A stretch of DNA of 50,062 nucleotides, from the NCBI GenBank assembly GCA_041594335.1, contig JBFHML010000012.1:1-50062 (forward strand), written 5' to 3'. The DNA is from JAGPUQ01 sp041594335 (GTDB taxonomy: Bacteria; Pseudomonadota; Gammaproteobacteria; Pseudomonadales; Porticoccaceae). How positions within the stretch are numbered: the stretch's first letter is position 1; each line of letters begins with the position of its first letter. Positions 40,781 to 49,960 of this stretch are shown here, one piece after another. Under the pieces are notes generated by a model that was given only the letters and a program-made list of their open reading frames with translations, did not search any database and was not told the origin of the DNA. A program made the position numbers and the translations under genes.

Positions 40781-42037
40781 ATGGATATCGTTTCCTACAT
40801 GCGGGAGCTCGGTCGGTGTGCCCGTCAGGCGGCACGCGTTCTCGCGGTGGCCCCTACGCAGGATAAGGACGCCGCCCTGGTTGCCATGGCCGCCGCCATC
40901 GAGGAATCGCGCTCGGCCTTAGCGGAGGCCAATGCACGCGATCTAGCCGCCGGCCGCGCTGGGGGGCTTGATGAGGCTCAGCTCGATCGCCTGGAGCTCA
41001 CTCCCGGGCGAATCGATGCCATGATCGAGGGCTTGCGGCAGGTGGCCGCGCTCACCGATCCCGTTGGCGAGATCACGGGGCTCAGCTATCGTCCGAGTGG
41101 CATTCAGGTGGGCCGGATGCGGGTTCCGCTTGGTGTAGTGGGCATTATTTATGAGTCGCGCCCTAATGTGACGGTGGATGCAGCGAGCCTCTGTCTGAAA
41201 TCGGGGAACGCGGCGATTTTGCGCGGCGGTAGCGAAGCCATTCACTCCAATGGCGCCATCGCGGCCTGTATCGGACGCGGGCTGGCTGCAGCGGGTCTGC
41301 CGGCGGGTGCCGTACAGGTGGTGGAGACTACCGATCGCGCTGCGGTGGGCGAGCTCATCACCATGCCCGAGTACGTCGATGTCGTGGTTCCGCGCGGCGG
41401 CAAGAGCTTGATCGAACGTATCAGCGCGGAGTCTCGGGTGCCTGTGATCAAGCATCTCGACGGAGTCTGCCATGTCTACATCGACGATGGCGCCGACTTC
41501 GACAAAGCGTTGGCGATCGCAACCAATGCCAAGACCCAGCGGTACGGGGTGTGCAACGCTATGGAGACCCTGTTGATCGCGGAGTCCGTGGCGAAAGCAT
41601 TGTTGCCCCGATTGGCGGCTGCTTACGCTGCGGCTGGCGTGGAAGTGCGGGGTTGTCCGCGTACCCGCGAGCTATTGCCGGAATGCACCGCTGCGAGTGA
41701 AGCGGATTGGGCCACGGAATACCTTGCCCCCGTATTGGCTGTGCGGGTAGTCTCGGATTTGGACGCGGCGATCGACCATATCTCGCGCTACGGATCGGGT
41801 CATACCGATGCCATTGTCACGGAGGATTACCGTCGGGCACGACGATTCTTGCGCGAAGTGGATTCCAGTTCGGTGATGGTCAATGCCTCAACGCGCTTCG
41901 CGGATGGATTCGAGTACGGCCTCGGCGCCGAAATCGGTATTTCCACCGACAAGCTGCATGCCCGTGGGCCGGTGGGTTTGGAAGGGTTGACCAGCCAGAA
42001 ATTCGTTGTGTTTGGCGACGGACAGGTGCGCCTCTGA
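40781..42037 (+). CDS. proA: Gamma-glutamyl phosphate reductase
   Basis: ATG 40781 follows GGAG (40771-40774) and gives 418 residues, equal to the family (E. coli 417). The aldehyde dehydrogenase-fold catalytic cysteine is Cys258 in RYGVCNAMETLL, and GVVGIIYESRPNVTVDAASL is a ProA signature. It reduces gamma-glutamyl phosphate to the semialdehyde in proline synthesis. The partner proB is not in the window. The final TGA overlaps the apparent CTG start of nadD. Confidence 0.96.
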   Translation: MDIVSYMRELGRCARQAARVLAVAPTQDKDAALVAMAAAIEESRSALAEANARDLAAGRAGGLDEAQLDRLELTPGRIDAMIEGLRQVAALTDPVGEITGLSYRPSGIQVGRMRVPLGVVGIIYESRPNVTVDAASLCLKSGNAAILRGGSEAIHSNGAIAACIGRGLAAAGLPAGAVQVVETTDRAAVGELITMPEYVDVVVPRGGKSLIERISAESRVPVIKHLDGVCHVYIDDGADFDKALAIATNAKTQRYGVCNAMETLLIAESVAKALLPRLAAAYAAAGVEVRGCPRTRELLPECTAASEADWATEYLAPVLAVRVVSDLDAAIDHISRYGSGHTDAIVTEDYRRARRFLREVDSSSVMVNASTRFADGFEYGLGAEIGISTDKLHARGPVGLEGLTSQKFVVFGDGQVRL

Positions 42038-42705
42038 GCAGCGGGGCGGTCGGCCTTTTCGGTGGCACCTTTGATCCGGTGCACATCGGCCACTTGCGCA
42101 CTGCGCTGGAGATACGAGCGGCGCTGGGTTTGCAACAGATGCTGTTGATGCCGAGTGCCAGACCACCGCATCGCGGTGATCCGCTAGTTGCGGCAGAGCA
42201 TCGCTTTGCCATGCTGGCGGCGGCTGTCGATGATGAGCCGGGATTGGCAGCCGATGATCGGGAGCTGCGCCGCAGTGGGCCGTCCTACACCATCGATACC
42301 CTGATAGATTTGCGTGCTGAATTCGGTGCCGAAGCGCCATTGTGCCTATGCCTGGGCATGGACGCGCTCATCCACCTGGCGAGCTGGCGTCGGTGGCGGG
42401 AGTTGACGGAATTCGCGCATCTGGTCGTGGCGGCCCGCCCGGGCTGGCAGGCTCCGACCGGTGGTGCGGTGGCTGAATGGTTGGCGGAGCGATGGGTTCA
42501 GTGCCCGCAAGCGTTACAGGAAGCGCCTTGTGGTCGGGCATTGGCGCTTTCCTTGACGTTGTTGCCGGTGTCGGCGACTCGCCTACGGGAGGACCTAGCC
42601 TGTGGACGGTCGGTCCGCTATCTGATTCCCGATGCTGCGTTACGCTATTTGCACAGTCATCAGCTGTACCGGAGTCCGGTAACAGCCAATTTGCAGGATA
42701 GATGA
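42034..42705 (+). CDS. nadD: Nicotinate-nucleotide adenylyltransferase
   Basis: The protein from the conserved LFGGTFDPVHIGHLRTALE onward is a clear NadD, with the HIGH-like HxGH motif and VSATRLREDLA near the end (the family's S/TSxR motif). No ATG, GTG or TTG lies in frame near this start; the nearest fit is CTG 42034, which overlaps the proA TGA (CTGA) and has AGG (42024-42026) seven bases before it. This gives 223 residues, normal for NadD. It adenylates nicotinate mononucleotide in NAD synthesis. The rsfS ATG overlaps its stop. Confidence 0.9.
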   Translation: MSSGAVGLFGGTFDPVHIGHLRTALEIRAALGLQQMLLMPSARPPHRGDPLVAAEHRFAMLAAAVDDEPGLAADDRELRRSGPSYTIDTLIDLRAEFGAEAPLCLCLGMDALIHLASWRRWRELTEFAHLVVAARPGWQAPTGGAVAEWLAERWVQCPQALQEAPCGRALALSLTLLPVSATRLREDLACGRSVRYLIPDAALRYLHSHQLYRSPVTANLQDR

Positions 42706-43052
42706 TGACAGAACGATTGGATGCCGTGGTGCTCGCGGCCCTGGAGGATGTGAAAGGCCAGGACATCGCGCGTTTGGATGTGCGCGGGTTGACTGATGTT
42801 ACCGATACGCTGGTGGTGGCGAGCGGAAGCTCGACCCGGCAAGTCAAAGCCCTCGCCGAACATGTCATCGACGCCTGCCGGGCGGCTGGTTTTCCACCGC
42901 TCGGTGTAGAAGGTATGGAGACCGCGGAGTGGGTGTTAGTCGATCTCGGGGATCTCGTACTCCATGTCATGTTGCCGACAACGCGCTCTTTTTATGAGTT
43001 AGAAAAACTCTGGTCGCTGAGACCCGAGGATCTGCAACGCGAAGGGGATTGA
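42702..43052 (+). CDS. rsfS: Ribosomal silencing factor RsfS
   Basis: This 116-residue protein has the RsfS core: DVKGQDIARLDVRGLTDVTD, SGSSTRQVKALAEHVID, GMETAEWVLVDLGDLVLHVM. RsfS binds L14 (gene at 5376) and blocks subunit joining in starvation. The ATG at 42702 overlaps the nadD stop by four bases. rlmH follows six bases after the stop. The nadD-rsfS-rlmH order is conserved widely in bacteria. Confidence 0.95.
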   Translation: MMTERLDAVVLAALEDVKGQDIARLDVRGLTDVTDTLVVASGSSTRQVKALAEHVIDACRAAGFPPLGVEGMETAEWVLVDLGDLVLHVMLPTTRSFYELEKLWSLRPEDLQREGD

Positions 43053-43058
43053 TCCGGC

Positions 43059-43517
43059 TTGCGTTTACGCTTGCTTGCCGTCGGTACGCGCATGCCTGAT
43101 TGGGTGGAGGCGGGGGTGCGCGATTACAGCCGCCGACTGCCGCCGGAATTACGATTCGAGCTCGTCGAAGTGCCGCTGGCGCGGGTGCGAGATCGCCAAC
43201 GCGCTTTGGCCGCCGAGAGTCGGGCGTTGCTCCAGCGGGTTGGCGCGCGCGATACCCTCGTTGCCCTGGATGTTCAAGGCGAATCTTGGAGTACACCGCA
43301 GTTAGCTCGCCGATTGGCGGACTGGCAGGCAATCGGCGGGGATTGTTGTCTGCTGATCGGTGGACCTGAAGGTCTTCACGCCGAATGTCTGGAGCGCGCG
43401 CATCAGCGCTGGTCGCTGTCCGCGCTCACGTTGCCGCATCCGTTAGTGCGCGTAGTAGTCGCGGAGCAGCTCTATCGTGCGTGGACCATTACTATTGGTC
43501 ATCCCTACCACCGATGA
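43059..43517 (+). CDS. rlmH: 23S rRNA pseudouridine1915 N3-methyltransferase RlmH
   Basis: A 152-residue SPOUT methyltransferase starting at TTG 43059. The trefoil-knot SAM site is seen in CCLLIGGPEGLHAECL and the C-terminal HPLVRVVVAEQLYRAWTI, which are RlmH hallmarks; the N-terminus MRLRLLAVGTRMPDWVEAG is also typical. It methylates pseudouridine 1915 in helix 69 on the 70S ribosome. AAGGGG about 11 bases before the TTG can serve as ribosome-binding site. Its stop overlaps the mrdA ATG. Confidence 0.95.
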   Translation: MRLRLLAVGTRMPDWVEAGVRDYSRRLPPELRFELVEVPLARVRDRQRALAAESRALLQRVGARDTLVALDVQGESWSTPQLARRLADWQAIGGDCCLLIGGPEGLHAECLERAHQRWSLSALTLPHPLVRVVVAEQLYRAWTITIGHPYHR

Positions 43518-45373
43518 GCGCCGCGGATCGACTACTGCGCGATCATCGCAACGAACACCTGCTTTTCGCTGGCCGGCTGGTGTTTGCCCTGCTGGCGATG
43601 GTGGGGCTGCTGGGTGTGCTGATCTGGCGCTACTTTGATCTACAGGTGCTGCGCCACGAGGACTTCGTCACTCGCGCCGACCGTAACCGAATCCACGTGC
43701 GCGCTATCCCACCGCCGCGTGGGTTGATCTTTGACCGCAACGGCGTCTTGCTCGCGGACAACCGGCCGGGATTCACGCTGTCTGTTGTGGTGGAGCGTGC
43801 CGGTGAACTGGAGCGCCTGCTGACTGCGCTCGATGACCTGATCGTCTTGACGGACGCGGAAGTCGAGCGCTTTGGGCAACTCGCCGGTCGGCGCCGGCCC
43901 TACGAAGCCGTGCCGCTGCGTTACAACCTGAGTGAGCGAGAGCAGGCTGTGCTCGCCGTCAATGAGCACCGTCTCGATGGCGTTGAGGTTTCCGCCCAGC
44001 TGGTACGGCATTACCCTCATAACGCCATGCTTTCCCATGTGCTCGGATACATGGGCCGGATCGATGAACAGGAGTTGAAGCGCCTGGACCCGAGTGCTTA
44101 CCGGGGGATCTATACCATCGGTAAAACCGGGTTGGAGCGGTTCTATGAAACGGAGCTCCTGGGTACACCCGGTTATGAGTATGCCGAGACCAATGCCCGC
44201 GGGCGTGTCATGCGGGTGTTAGAGCGTATCGAGCCTGTCGCTGGTCATAATTTGCGCCTCCACCTTGATCTGCGACTGCAAGCGGAAGCCTACGCAGCTT
44301 TGGGCGGCGAACGCGGCGCGGTGGTGGCGATCGATGTCGTAGAGGGCGGCGTGCTGGCGTTGGCGAGTGCGCCGGGTTTCGATCCGAATCCCTTCGTCAC
44401 TGGGATCTCCACTGACGATTACCGAGCGTTGATTGAGTCACCCGATCGCCCACTTTTTGATCGAGCGACCCGCGGCCAATATCCTCCAGGATCTACCGTC
44501 AAGCCCATTTTTGCTTTGGCCGCGCTCGACAGCGGTGTGGCGACACCTGCTACGCGGATCTATGATCCGGGGTTTTTTCGCCTTGAGAACAGCGCGCACC
44601 GCTATCGTGACTGGAAGCGCGGAGGGCACGGTTGGGTTACCGTGCATGATGCCGTGGTCGAATCTTGTGATGTGTTTTTCTACCAAATCGGGGTGCGCAT
44701 GGGGATCGATCGGCTGCATCGCTTTGGTGCTGCCTTCGGACTGGGCGTAGAAACCGGTATCGATATGCCAGTTGAGAGCGTGGGTGTCATGCCTTCTCGG
44801 GAGTGGAAGCGCGGGGCTCGCGGGAAACCCTGGTATCCGGGCGATACCGTTAATACCAGCATTGGACAGGGTTTTATGACGGCAACCCCCCTCCAGTTGG
44901 CCACGGTTGCGGCGCGGCTGGCGGTGCGGGGGGAGGTCCGGCCGCCGCGACTGGTGCGCACCGTCGGACAGCGGCCGGTCCTATCCAAGGTTCCTGGGAC
45001 GAGCATCACGATCGCGGATTCGGCGTGGGGGCCGGTGGTTGCGGCGATGCGCGGTGTGGTCGAGGGTCGCAAGGGAACGGCCCGAGCTGCACTGGCGGCC
45101 ATGGGGCCGATGTCCTACAGCATGGCGGGTAAGACGGGTACGGCACAGGTGGTCGGTATTAAGCAGAACGAGCGTTATGACGCCACTCGCTTAGCGAAAG
45201 AGCAACTCGACCACGCGCTTTTCATCGCATTTGCGCCGGTGGAAGCGCCGCGTATCGCAGTGGCAGTGATTGTAGAGAATGGAGAACACGGGAGTTCGAC
45301 GGCGGCACCGGTGGCGCGCAGAGTGATCGACGTTTTTATGAGCGGACCTACCGAGACGAACGGTTTTGAGTAA
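43514..45373 (+). CDS. mrdA: Penicillin-binding protein 2 (elongasome transpeptidase)
   Basis: ATG 43514 overlaps the rlmH stop and gives 619 residues (E. coli 633). One N-terminal membrane helix (LVFALLAMVGLLGVLIW) leads to the periplasmic part. RNRIHVRAIPPPRGLIFDRNG marks the PBP dimerisation domain. Transpeptidase motifs are STVK (Ser327, Lys330), SCD (384-386) and KTG (540-542). It cross-links peptidoglycan during side-wall growth in partnership with RodA, the next gene. A longer open frame upstream lies inside rlmH and is not coding. Confidence 0.96.
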   Translation: MSAADRLLRDHRNEHLLFAGRLVFALLAMVGLLGVLIWRYFDLQVLRHEDFVTRADRNRIHVRAIPPPRGLIFDRNGVLLADNRPGFTLSVVVERAGELERLLTALDDLIVLTDAEVERFGQLAGRRRPYEAVPLRYNLSEREQAVLAVNEHRLDGVEVSAQLVRHYPHNAMLSHVLGYMGRIDEQELKRLDPSAYRGIYTIGKTGLERFYETELLGTPGYEYAETNARGRVMRVLERIEPVAGHNLRLHLDLRLQAEAYAALGGERGAVVAIDVVEGGVLALASAPGFDPNPFVTGISTDDYRALIESPDRPLFDRATRGQYPPGSTVKPIFALAALDSGVATPATRIYDPGFFRLENSAHRYRDWKRGGHGWVTVHDAVVESCDVFFYQIGVRMGIDRLHRFGAAFGLGVETGIDMPVESVGVMPSREWKRGARGKPWYPGDTVNTSIGQGFMTATPLQLATVAARLAVRGEVRPPRLVRTVGQRPVLSKVPGTSITIADSAWGPVVAAMRGVVEGRKGTARAALAAMGPMSYSMAGKTGTAQVVGIKQNERYDATRLAKEQLDHALFIAFAPVEAPRIAVAVIVENGEHGSSTAAPVARRVIDVFMSGPTETNGFE

Positions 45374-46508
45374 GCGCGATTTCGATCACCAGTTACGGGA
45401 GCGCGGGGCGGCTGTCTATGGGCAGCGTAGTCACTGGTTGATGCCGCACGCAGACCCCCTTATGGCACTGCTTGTGCTGATCCTGATGGCGGCGGGTCTG
45501 GTGGTCTTGTTCAGCGCGAGTGGTAGTGACTGGAGTCAGGTTCGTCGGCAGTCAATCTACATGCTAATGGGCGTTACCTTGATGCTGGTCACCGCGCAGG
45601 TACCGCTACGTTTGTTATTGCGCTGGGCGTGGCTGCCCTATGTGGCCGGCATTCTCCTGCTGCTCGCGGTGGAGTGGATCGGCAGTGACGCCAAGGGGGC
45701 GCGCCGTTGGTTGGCGCTGGGGCCGGTGCGTTTCCAGCCGGCGGAGTTGATGAAGATCGCGTTGCCGCTGGTCTTATCGGCATATCTGGCATCGCGGCCA
45801 CTTCCGCCCCGATTTCGGGATCTGGCAGTGGCGGGGTTGTTCATGCTGCTGCCGCTCGGGCTGGTGATGGCACAGCCCGATTTGGGTACCGCGGTCCTCA
45901 TCGCCACGGGGGGGCTCTTTGTGCTCTTTCTCGCCGGTATTTCCGTCCGGTTGATTTTGGCGGTGGGCGTGGCGGCGCTCGCAGCAGCGCCGATGATGTG
46001 GTTGTTTGTGCTGCACGATTACCAAAAGACGCGAATTCTTACCCTGCTTGACCCAGAGTCCGATAAGCTGGGCGCCGGCTGGAATATCATTCAATCGACC
46101 ACGGCCATTGGCGCCGGCGGCTGGACCGGCAAGGGCTGGTTGCAGGGTACCCAGTCGCAGCTCGACTTTCTTCCCGAGGGGCATACGGATTTCATCATCG
46201 CTGTGCTGGCGGAGGAATTCGGCTTCGTGGCCGTATTGGGGCTGATTTGCCTGTATGCGTTGATCGTGCTGCGTGGCCTCGCGATCAGTCTGGGCGCAGC
46301 CTCGATGTTCGGGCGTCTGCTCGCCGGGAGCATGACGTTGACTTTTTTTGTCTATGTGTTCGTCAACATGGGGATGGTCGCAGGTCTCCTGCCGGTGGTG
46401 GGCGTGCCTTTGCCAATGATGAGTTATGGAGGTACTTCGGTGGTCACTTTGTCGATCGGCTTTGGTATTCTCATGGCGGTTCGATCCGAGACCGGTAGAC
46501 GTGGGTAA
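45366..46508 (+). CDS. mrdB: RodA, SEDS-family peptidoglycan glycosyltransferase
   Basis: This 380-residue protein starts at TTG 45366, overlapping the mrdA end by eight bases. It has ten or so membrane helices and the SEDS patterns GSDAKGARRWLALGPVRFQP, AQPDLGTAVLI, LPEGHTDFIIAVLAEEFGF and PLPMMSYGGTSVVTLSIGFGI. RodA polymerises glycan strands of the elongating wall with PBP2. A shorter start at Met26 is possible, but the TTG matches the overlap seen with other genes here. mltB overlaps its end. Confidence 0.95.
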   Translation: MSKRDFDHQLRERGAAVYGQRSHWLMPHADPLMALLVLILMAAGLVVLFSASGSDWSQVRRQSIYMLMGVTLMLVTAQVPLRLLLRWAWLPYVAGILLLLAVEWIGSDAKGARRWLALGPVRFQPAELMKIALPLVLSAYLASRPLPPRFRDLAVAGLFMLLPLGLVMAQPDLGTAVLIATGGLFVLFLAGISVRLILAVGVAALAAAPMMWLFVLHDYQKTRILTLLDPESDKLGAGWNIIQSTTAIGAGGWTGKGWLQGTQSQLDFLPEGHTDFIIAVLAEEFGFVAVLGLICLYALIVLRGLAISLGAASMFGRLLAGSMTLTFFVYVFVNMGMVAGLLPVVGVPLPMMSYGGTSVVTLSIGFGILMAVRSETGRRG

Positions 46509-47502
46509 ATTCTTCAGAGCGGCGTCCACCGGACGCTGGATCGCGATGGGCTGGCTCGTTGCGACGATGATGGCCGAAGCTCGGGAGTACGGGAGCCACC
46601 CAGCGGCCCAACGCTTTGTGTCCGCCATGGTCGAGACGCACGGCTTTGATCGCGAAGCGTTGCAAGGACTCTTTGCGCAGGCGAGTTATCAGGATTCCAT
46701 CGTGCGGGCGATGGATCGACCGGCCGAGCGCGTCAAGCCTTGGCACGAATATCGAGAGATTTTTGTCACCGAGCGGCGTATCCGCGATGGGGAGAAGTTC
46801 TGGCGTGAACACGCTGCCACCTTGGCGCGAGCGCAACGGGATTATGGCGTTGACCCGGCGGTTGTGGTGGCCATCATCGGTGTGGAAACCTTTTATGGGA
46901 GAATCACCGGAGGGTTCCGAGTCATCGATGCGCTGACCACGCTGGCGTTCGACTACCCCAAGCGCAGCGATTTTTTTACCCGCGAACTGGAGCATTATCT
47001 GTTATTGACCCGAGAACAGGGGCTCGACCCCTTGTCGCTCAAGGGCTCTTACGCAGGTGCGATGGGCTATGGGCAATTCATTCCCAGTAGTTATCGAGCT
47101 TACGCTGTGGATTACGATGGGGATGCCACTGCGGACATCTGGACAAATCCGGTTGATGCCATCGGGAGTGTGGCCAATTATTTCGCACGCCACGGCTGGC
47201 TGGATGGCGCGCCTGTGGTGTTGCCGGCGGTCGCCGCGGAGCACCACGACCGCGATGTGATCAATGTGTTGGCCAAGCCGAGCCTCTCACCGCAGCAATT
47301 GGCGGCATTGGGATTCCAGCCGGCATCGCCTCCGGCCCCGGACGCCCCGGCTTTCCCATTGCGTCTGGAAGGCGCCGACGGCGATGAGTACTGGCTGGCT
47401 TACGGCAATTTTTACGTCATTACCAGGTACAACCGCAGTCATCGCTACGCGATGGCTGTGCACCAACTCTCTCAGGCTCTGGCGGCAAGGATGGCCGAGT
47501 AA
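46501..47502 (+). CDS. mltB: Lytic murein transglycosylase B (soluble)
   Basis: The start is GTG 46501, overlapping rodA by eight bases, and gives 333 residues. The N-terminus carries a short hydrophobic signal segment but no lipobox cysteine, so it is probably a soluble periplasmic enzyme rather than a lipoprotein as in E. coli. The catalytic glutamate lies in IIGVETFYGR (Glu129). GSYAGAMGYGQFIPSSYRAYA is the MltB signature. It cuts glycan strands, producing the 1,6-anhydro ends that feed the AmgK/MurU salvage. Its TAA overlaps the rlpA ATG. Confidence 0.93.
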   Translation: MGKFFRAASTGRWIAMGWLVATMMAEAREYGSHPAAQRFVSAMVETHGFDREALQGLFAQASYQDSIVRAMDRPAERVKPWHEYREIFVTERRIRDGEKFWREHAATLARAQRDYGVDPAVVVAIIGVETFYGRITGGFRVIDALTTLAFDYPKRSDFFTRELEHYLLLTREQGLDPLSLKGSYAGAMGYGQFIPSSYRAYAVDYDGDATADIWTNPVDAIGSVANYFARHGWLDGAPVVLPAVAAEHHDRDVINVLAKPSLSPQQLAALGFQPASPPAPDAPAFPLRLEGADGDEYWLAYGNFYVITRYNRSHRYAMAVHQLSQALAARMAE

Positions 47503-48392
47503 TGCCCGTTCGGGTCGGTTTGCTGGTCGGGCTCGCCTTGGTGTTGGTTGCCTGCAGTGGCAGCCGCGGTCCGGTCTCCGACGGCAGTGCGCAGCGCGAC
47601 GGGCCTCCGCGTGTGGACCGGGATCTGAGCGATATTCCCGATGCGGTGCCGCGGGCGGAGCCCGTGACGCGGGCCGGTAACAAGAATCCTTACACAGTAT
47701 TGGGCAAGACCTATCATTTGCTGCCATCCGCCAAGGGGTATCGCGAGGTTGGTATTGCCTCTTGGTATGGCAGCAAGTTTCATGGGCGCTCGACATCCAA
47801 TGGTGAGCCCTACGATATGTTCGGCATGACGGCAGCGCACAAGACCCTGCCGATCCCAGCCTATGTTCGGGTAACCAACCTGGAGAACGGGCGTAGCGCC
47901 ATCGTACGGGTAAACGATCGGGGACCCTTTCACGATGATCGGATTATCGACCTGTCCTACGCAGCCGCCCGCAAGCTGGGGGTGTACGGTCAGGGGACAG
48001 CCCGTGTCGAGGTCGTTGCGATCGATCCAGCCGATTACCAGCGTAATGCCGTCGAAGAGCCCCAAGTCGCTGTACGTACCCGGCTGGATCGGCCGCCCGT
48101 CGCGTGGCGTGATCGCGACCCGAATGTTCGCGATGGACCGCCGCTAGGTGAGCCTGCGTTTTTGCAGGTGGGTGCGTTCGCCAGTATGGAATCCGCGCGG
48201 TCGCTGGAGGCCAGAGTGGTGCAGCGAGTGGCTGCGCCGACCCGCGTACGCAAAGCCCACGTTGGTGGGCGTGAGTGGTTCCGTGTGCTGGTGGGACCTT
48301 TCGCCGATCCTGCGGAGCTCGACCATGCACGCAGCCTATTGGTCGAGGTGGAACGCCTGAATCCCTTCGTGGTCAACGGGCTGCTGCCCTAA
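47502..48392 (+). CDS. rlpA: RlpA, septal-ring lytic transglycosylase lipoprotein
   Basis: A 296-residue lipoprotein: hydrophobic leader, lipobox LVAC with Cys18, then a low-complexity linker. The double-psi beta-barrel has ASWYGSKFHGRSTSNGEPYD and TAAHKTLPIPAYVRVTNL, followed by IVRVNDRGPF. The last 80 residues (FLQVGAFASMESARSLEARV onward) are a SPOR domain, which binds denuded glycan at the septum. RlpA cleaves such glycan in Pseudomonas. Its overlap with mltB (TAATG) fits co-translation. Confidence 0.95.
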   Translation: MPVRVGLLVGLALVLVACSGSRGPVSDGSAQRDGPPRVDRDLSDIPDAVPRAEPVTRAGNKNPYTVLGKTYHLLPSAKGYREVGIASWYGSKFHGRSTSNGEPYDMFGMTAAHKTLPIPAYVRVTNLENGRSAIVRVNDRGPFHDDRIIDLSYAAARKLGVYGQGTARVEVVAIDPADYQRNAVEEPQVAVRTRLDRPPVAWRDRDPNVRDGPPLGEPAFLQVGAFASMESARSLEARVVQRVAAPTRVRKAHVGGREWFRVLVGPFADPAELDHARSLLVEVERLNPFVVNGLLP

Positions 48393-48411
48393 AAGAGCGC
48401 GCCGGGGCGCG

Positions 48412-48420
48412 TGCTACACT
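48412..48420 (+). promoter_or_regulatory. Extended -10 promoter before dacA
   Basis: TGCTACACT is a TGn-extended -10 box (TACACT) in the 102-base gap between rlpA and dacA, about 75 bases before the ATG. A GC-rich stem (48397-48411) occupies the -35 area. It could allow dacA to be read apart from the mrd genes. Confidence 0.35.
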
Positions 48421-48494
48421 TTTCGCCCGCCCTCCGGCGGCCACTCCATGTTTGAAGACATCGATATCACTGCGACGCCAAGGAATTTGTTCGA

Positions 48495-49679
48495 ATGACG
48501 CGAAGCCCTGTCATTGTTCTGTTTTCGTTACTGCTCTCGATCTTCGCGTCCGCGGTTATGGCGCAGCCACCCATCGCGGGAGGTAACGGCCCGGCGCCCG
48601 TTCCCTCAGCGCCCGAACTGGCCGCCAGCTCTTGGGTGTTGATGGATGCCCGAACCGGGCAGCTGTTGGCGGAGCACAATGCCGATGAGCAGCTGCCGCC
48701 GGCCAGTCTGACGAAATTGATGACGAGCTACCTGATTGCTGAGGAAATCGCCAGCGGTAAATTCGATGAGCAAACCGAGGTGCCCATCAGCGTAAACGCC
48801 TGGCGCATGGGGGGCTCGAAGATGTTCGTCCGCGAGGGTACGCGGGTTCCCGTAGGGGATTTGCTCCGCGGCATCATCGTGCAATCGGGGAATGACGCCA
48901 CCGTAGCCATGGCGGAGTACATTGCCGGTAGCGAGGGTGCGTTTGCGGAATTGATGAATCAGCGCGCCGCGAGCTTGGGTATGGCCGGTACCCACTTCAA
49001 AAATTCGTCGGGCTGGCCGGCAGACGGCCATATGACCACGGCACGGGATATGGCGATTCTGCTGCGGGCGATGATTCATAACTACCCCGAGCACTATCGG
49101 TTGTATTCGGAGAAGTATTTCGAATACAACGGCATCCGGCAGCCCAACCGAAACCTGTTGCTATGGCGAGACGGTTCAGTGGACGGGGGCAAGACGGGCC
49201 ACACGGAGGCCGCAGGTTATTGTCTCGTGGCCTCGGCGCAGCGTGATGGGATGCGCCTGGTTAGCGTGGTGATGGGGACTGCCAGCGAGCAGGTGCGTGC
49301 GGCCGAGACGCAGAAGTTGCTTGGCTATGGATTCCGCTTCTACGAGACGGCGAAGCTGTATGAGGCTGGAGAAGTGCTGCGTGCCGACGCACGGGTGTGG
49401 TTTGGCACGGAGGACCGGGTAGACCTGGTCGCGCCGGAAGCCCTGTATCTCACCCTACCGCGGGGTGTCCGCGACAACCTTACGGCCAAGCTGCAGATCG
49501 ACGACGTGATTCGCGCCCCCTTGGCCTCGGATACCGAGGTGGGCACCCTGCTGGTGGAGCACAACGGCGAGCGAATCCTCGAGTCGCCGATCGTTGCTGA
49601 TCGCGAGGTTGCGCGGGCGGGATTCTTTGCCCGACTTTGGGATAGCCTGGTCCTGTTTCTCAAGGGGCTGTTTTCCTGA
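48495..49679 (+). CDS. dacA: D-alanyl-D-alanine carboxypeptidase (PBP5/6 family)
   Basis: A 394-residue protein with a signal peptide (VIVLFSLLLSIFASAVMA) and the three active-site motifs: SLTK (Ser71, Lys74), SGN (131-133) and KTG (233-235). The C-terminal amphipathic helix FARLWDSLVLFLKGLF is the membrane anchor typical of PBP5. It removes the terminal D-alanine from peptidoglycan pentapeptides. The gene sits in the conserved mrd-rlpA-dacA-DUF493-lipB order. The choice between dacA and dacC is by position. Confidence 0.94.
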   Translation: MTRSPVIVLFSLLLSIFASAVMAQPPIAGGNGPAPVPSAPELAASSWVLMDARTGQLLAEHNADEQLPPASLTKLMTSYLIAEEIASGKFDEQTEVPISVNAWRMGGSKMFVREGTRVPVGDLLRGIIVQSGNDATVAMAEYIAGSEGAFAELMNQRAASLGMAGTHFKNSSGWPADGHMTTARDMAILLRAMIHNYPEHYRLYSEKYFEYNGIRQPNRNLLLWRDGSVDGGKTGHTEAAGYCLVASAQRDGMRLVSVVMGTASEQVRAAETQKLLGYGFRFYETAKLYEAGEVLRADARVWFGTEDRVDLVAPEALYLTLPRGVRDNLTAKLQIDDVIRAPLASDTEVGTLLVEHNGERILESPIVADREVARAGFFARLWDSLVLFLKGLFS

Positions 49680-49690
49680 ACGGAGGTGTG

Positions 49691-49960
49691 ATGTCTGGGC
49701 TGGAACCGCCGCGCATCGAGTTCCCCTGCGAATATCCGATCACTGTCGTTGCCGATGCCGGGGCCGAGCTTCGGGAGCAACTGTTCGCGACCTTTGCACA
49801 CCACGCTCCGGGGTTTGAGCGCGCGGCGGTGACGGAGCGCGCAAGTCGCAATGGCAAGTATCAATCGCTGGTGTTCACGATCACCGCTACGGGAGAAGCG
49901 CAGTTGCGCCAGCTCTTCGAGGGGCTCAAAGCATGTCCGGGCGTTCACATGGTGTTGTAG
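49691..49960 (+). CDS. DUF493 family protein (YbeD-like)
   Basis: ATG 49691, behind GGAGG (49682-49686), gives 89 residues; a GTG one codon earlier is also possible. The RIEFPCEYPITVVADAG start and VTERASRNGKYQSLVFTI core are those of DUF493 (YbeD in E. coli), an ACT-like fold of unknown role that lies between dacA and lipB in many gammaproteobacteria. Its last 28 bases overlap the start of lipB. Confidence 0.88.
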   Translation: MSGLEPPRIEFPCEYPITVVADAGAELREQLFATFAHHAPGFERAAVTERASRNGKYQSLVFTITATGEAQLRQLFEGLKACPGVHMVL

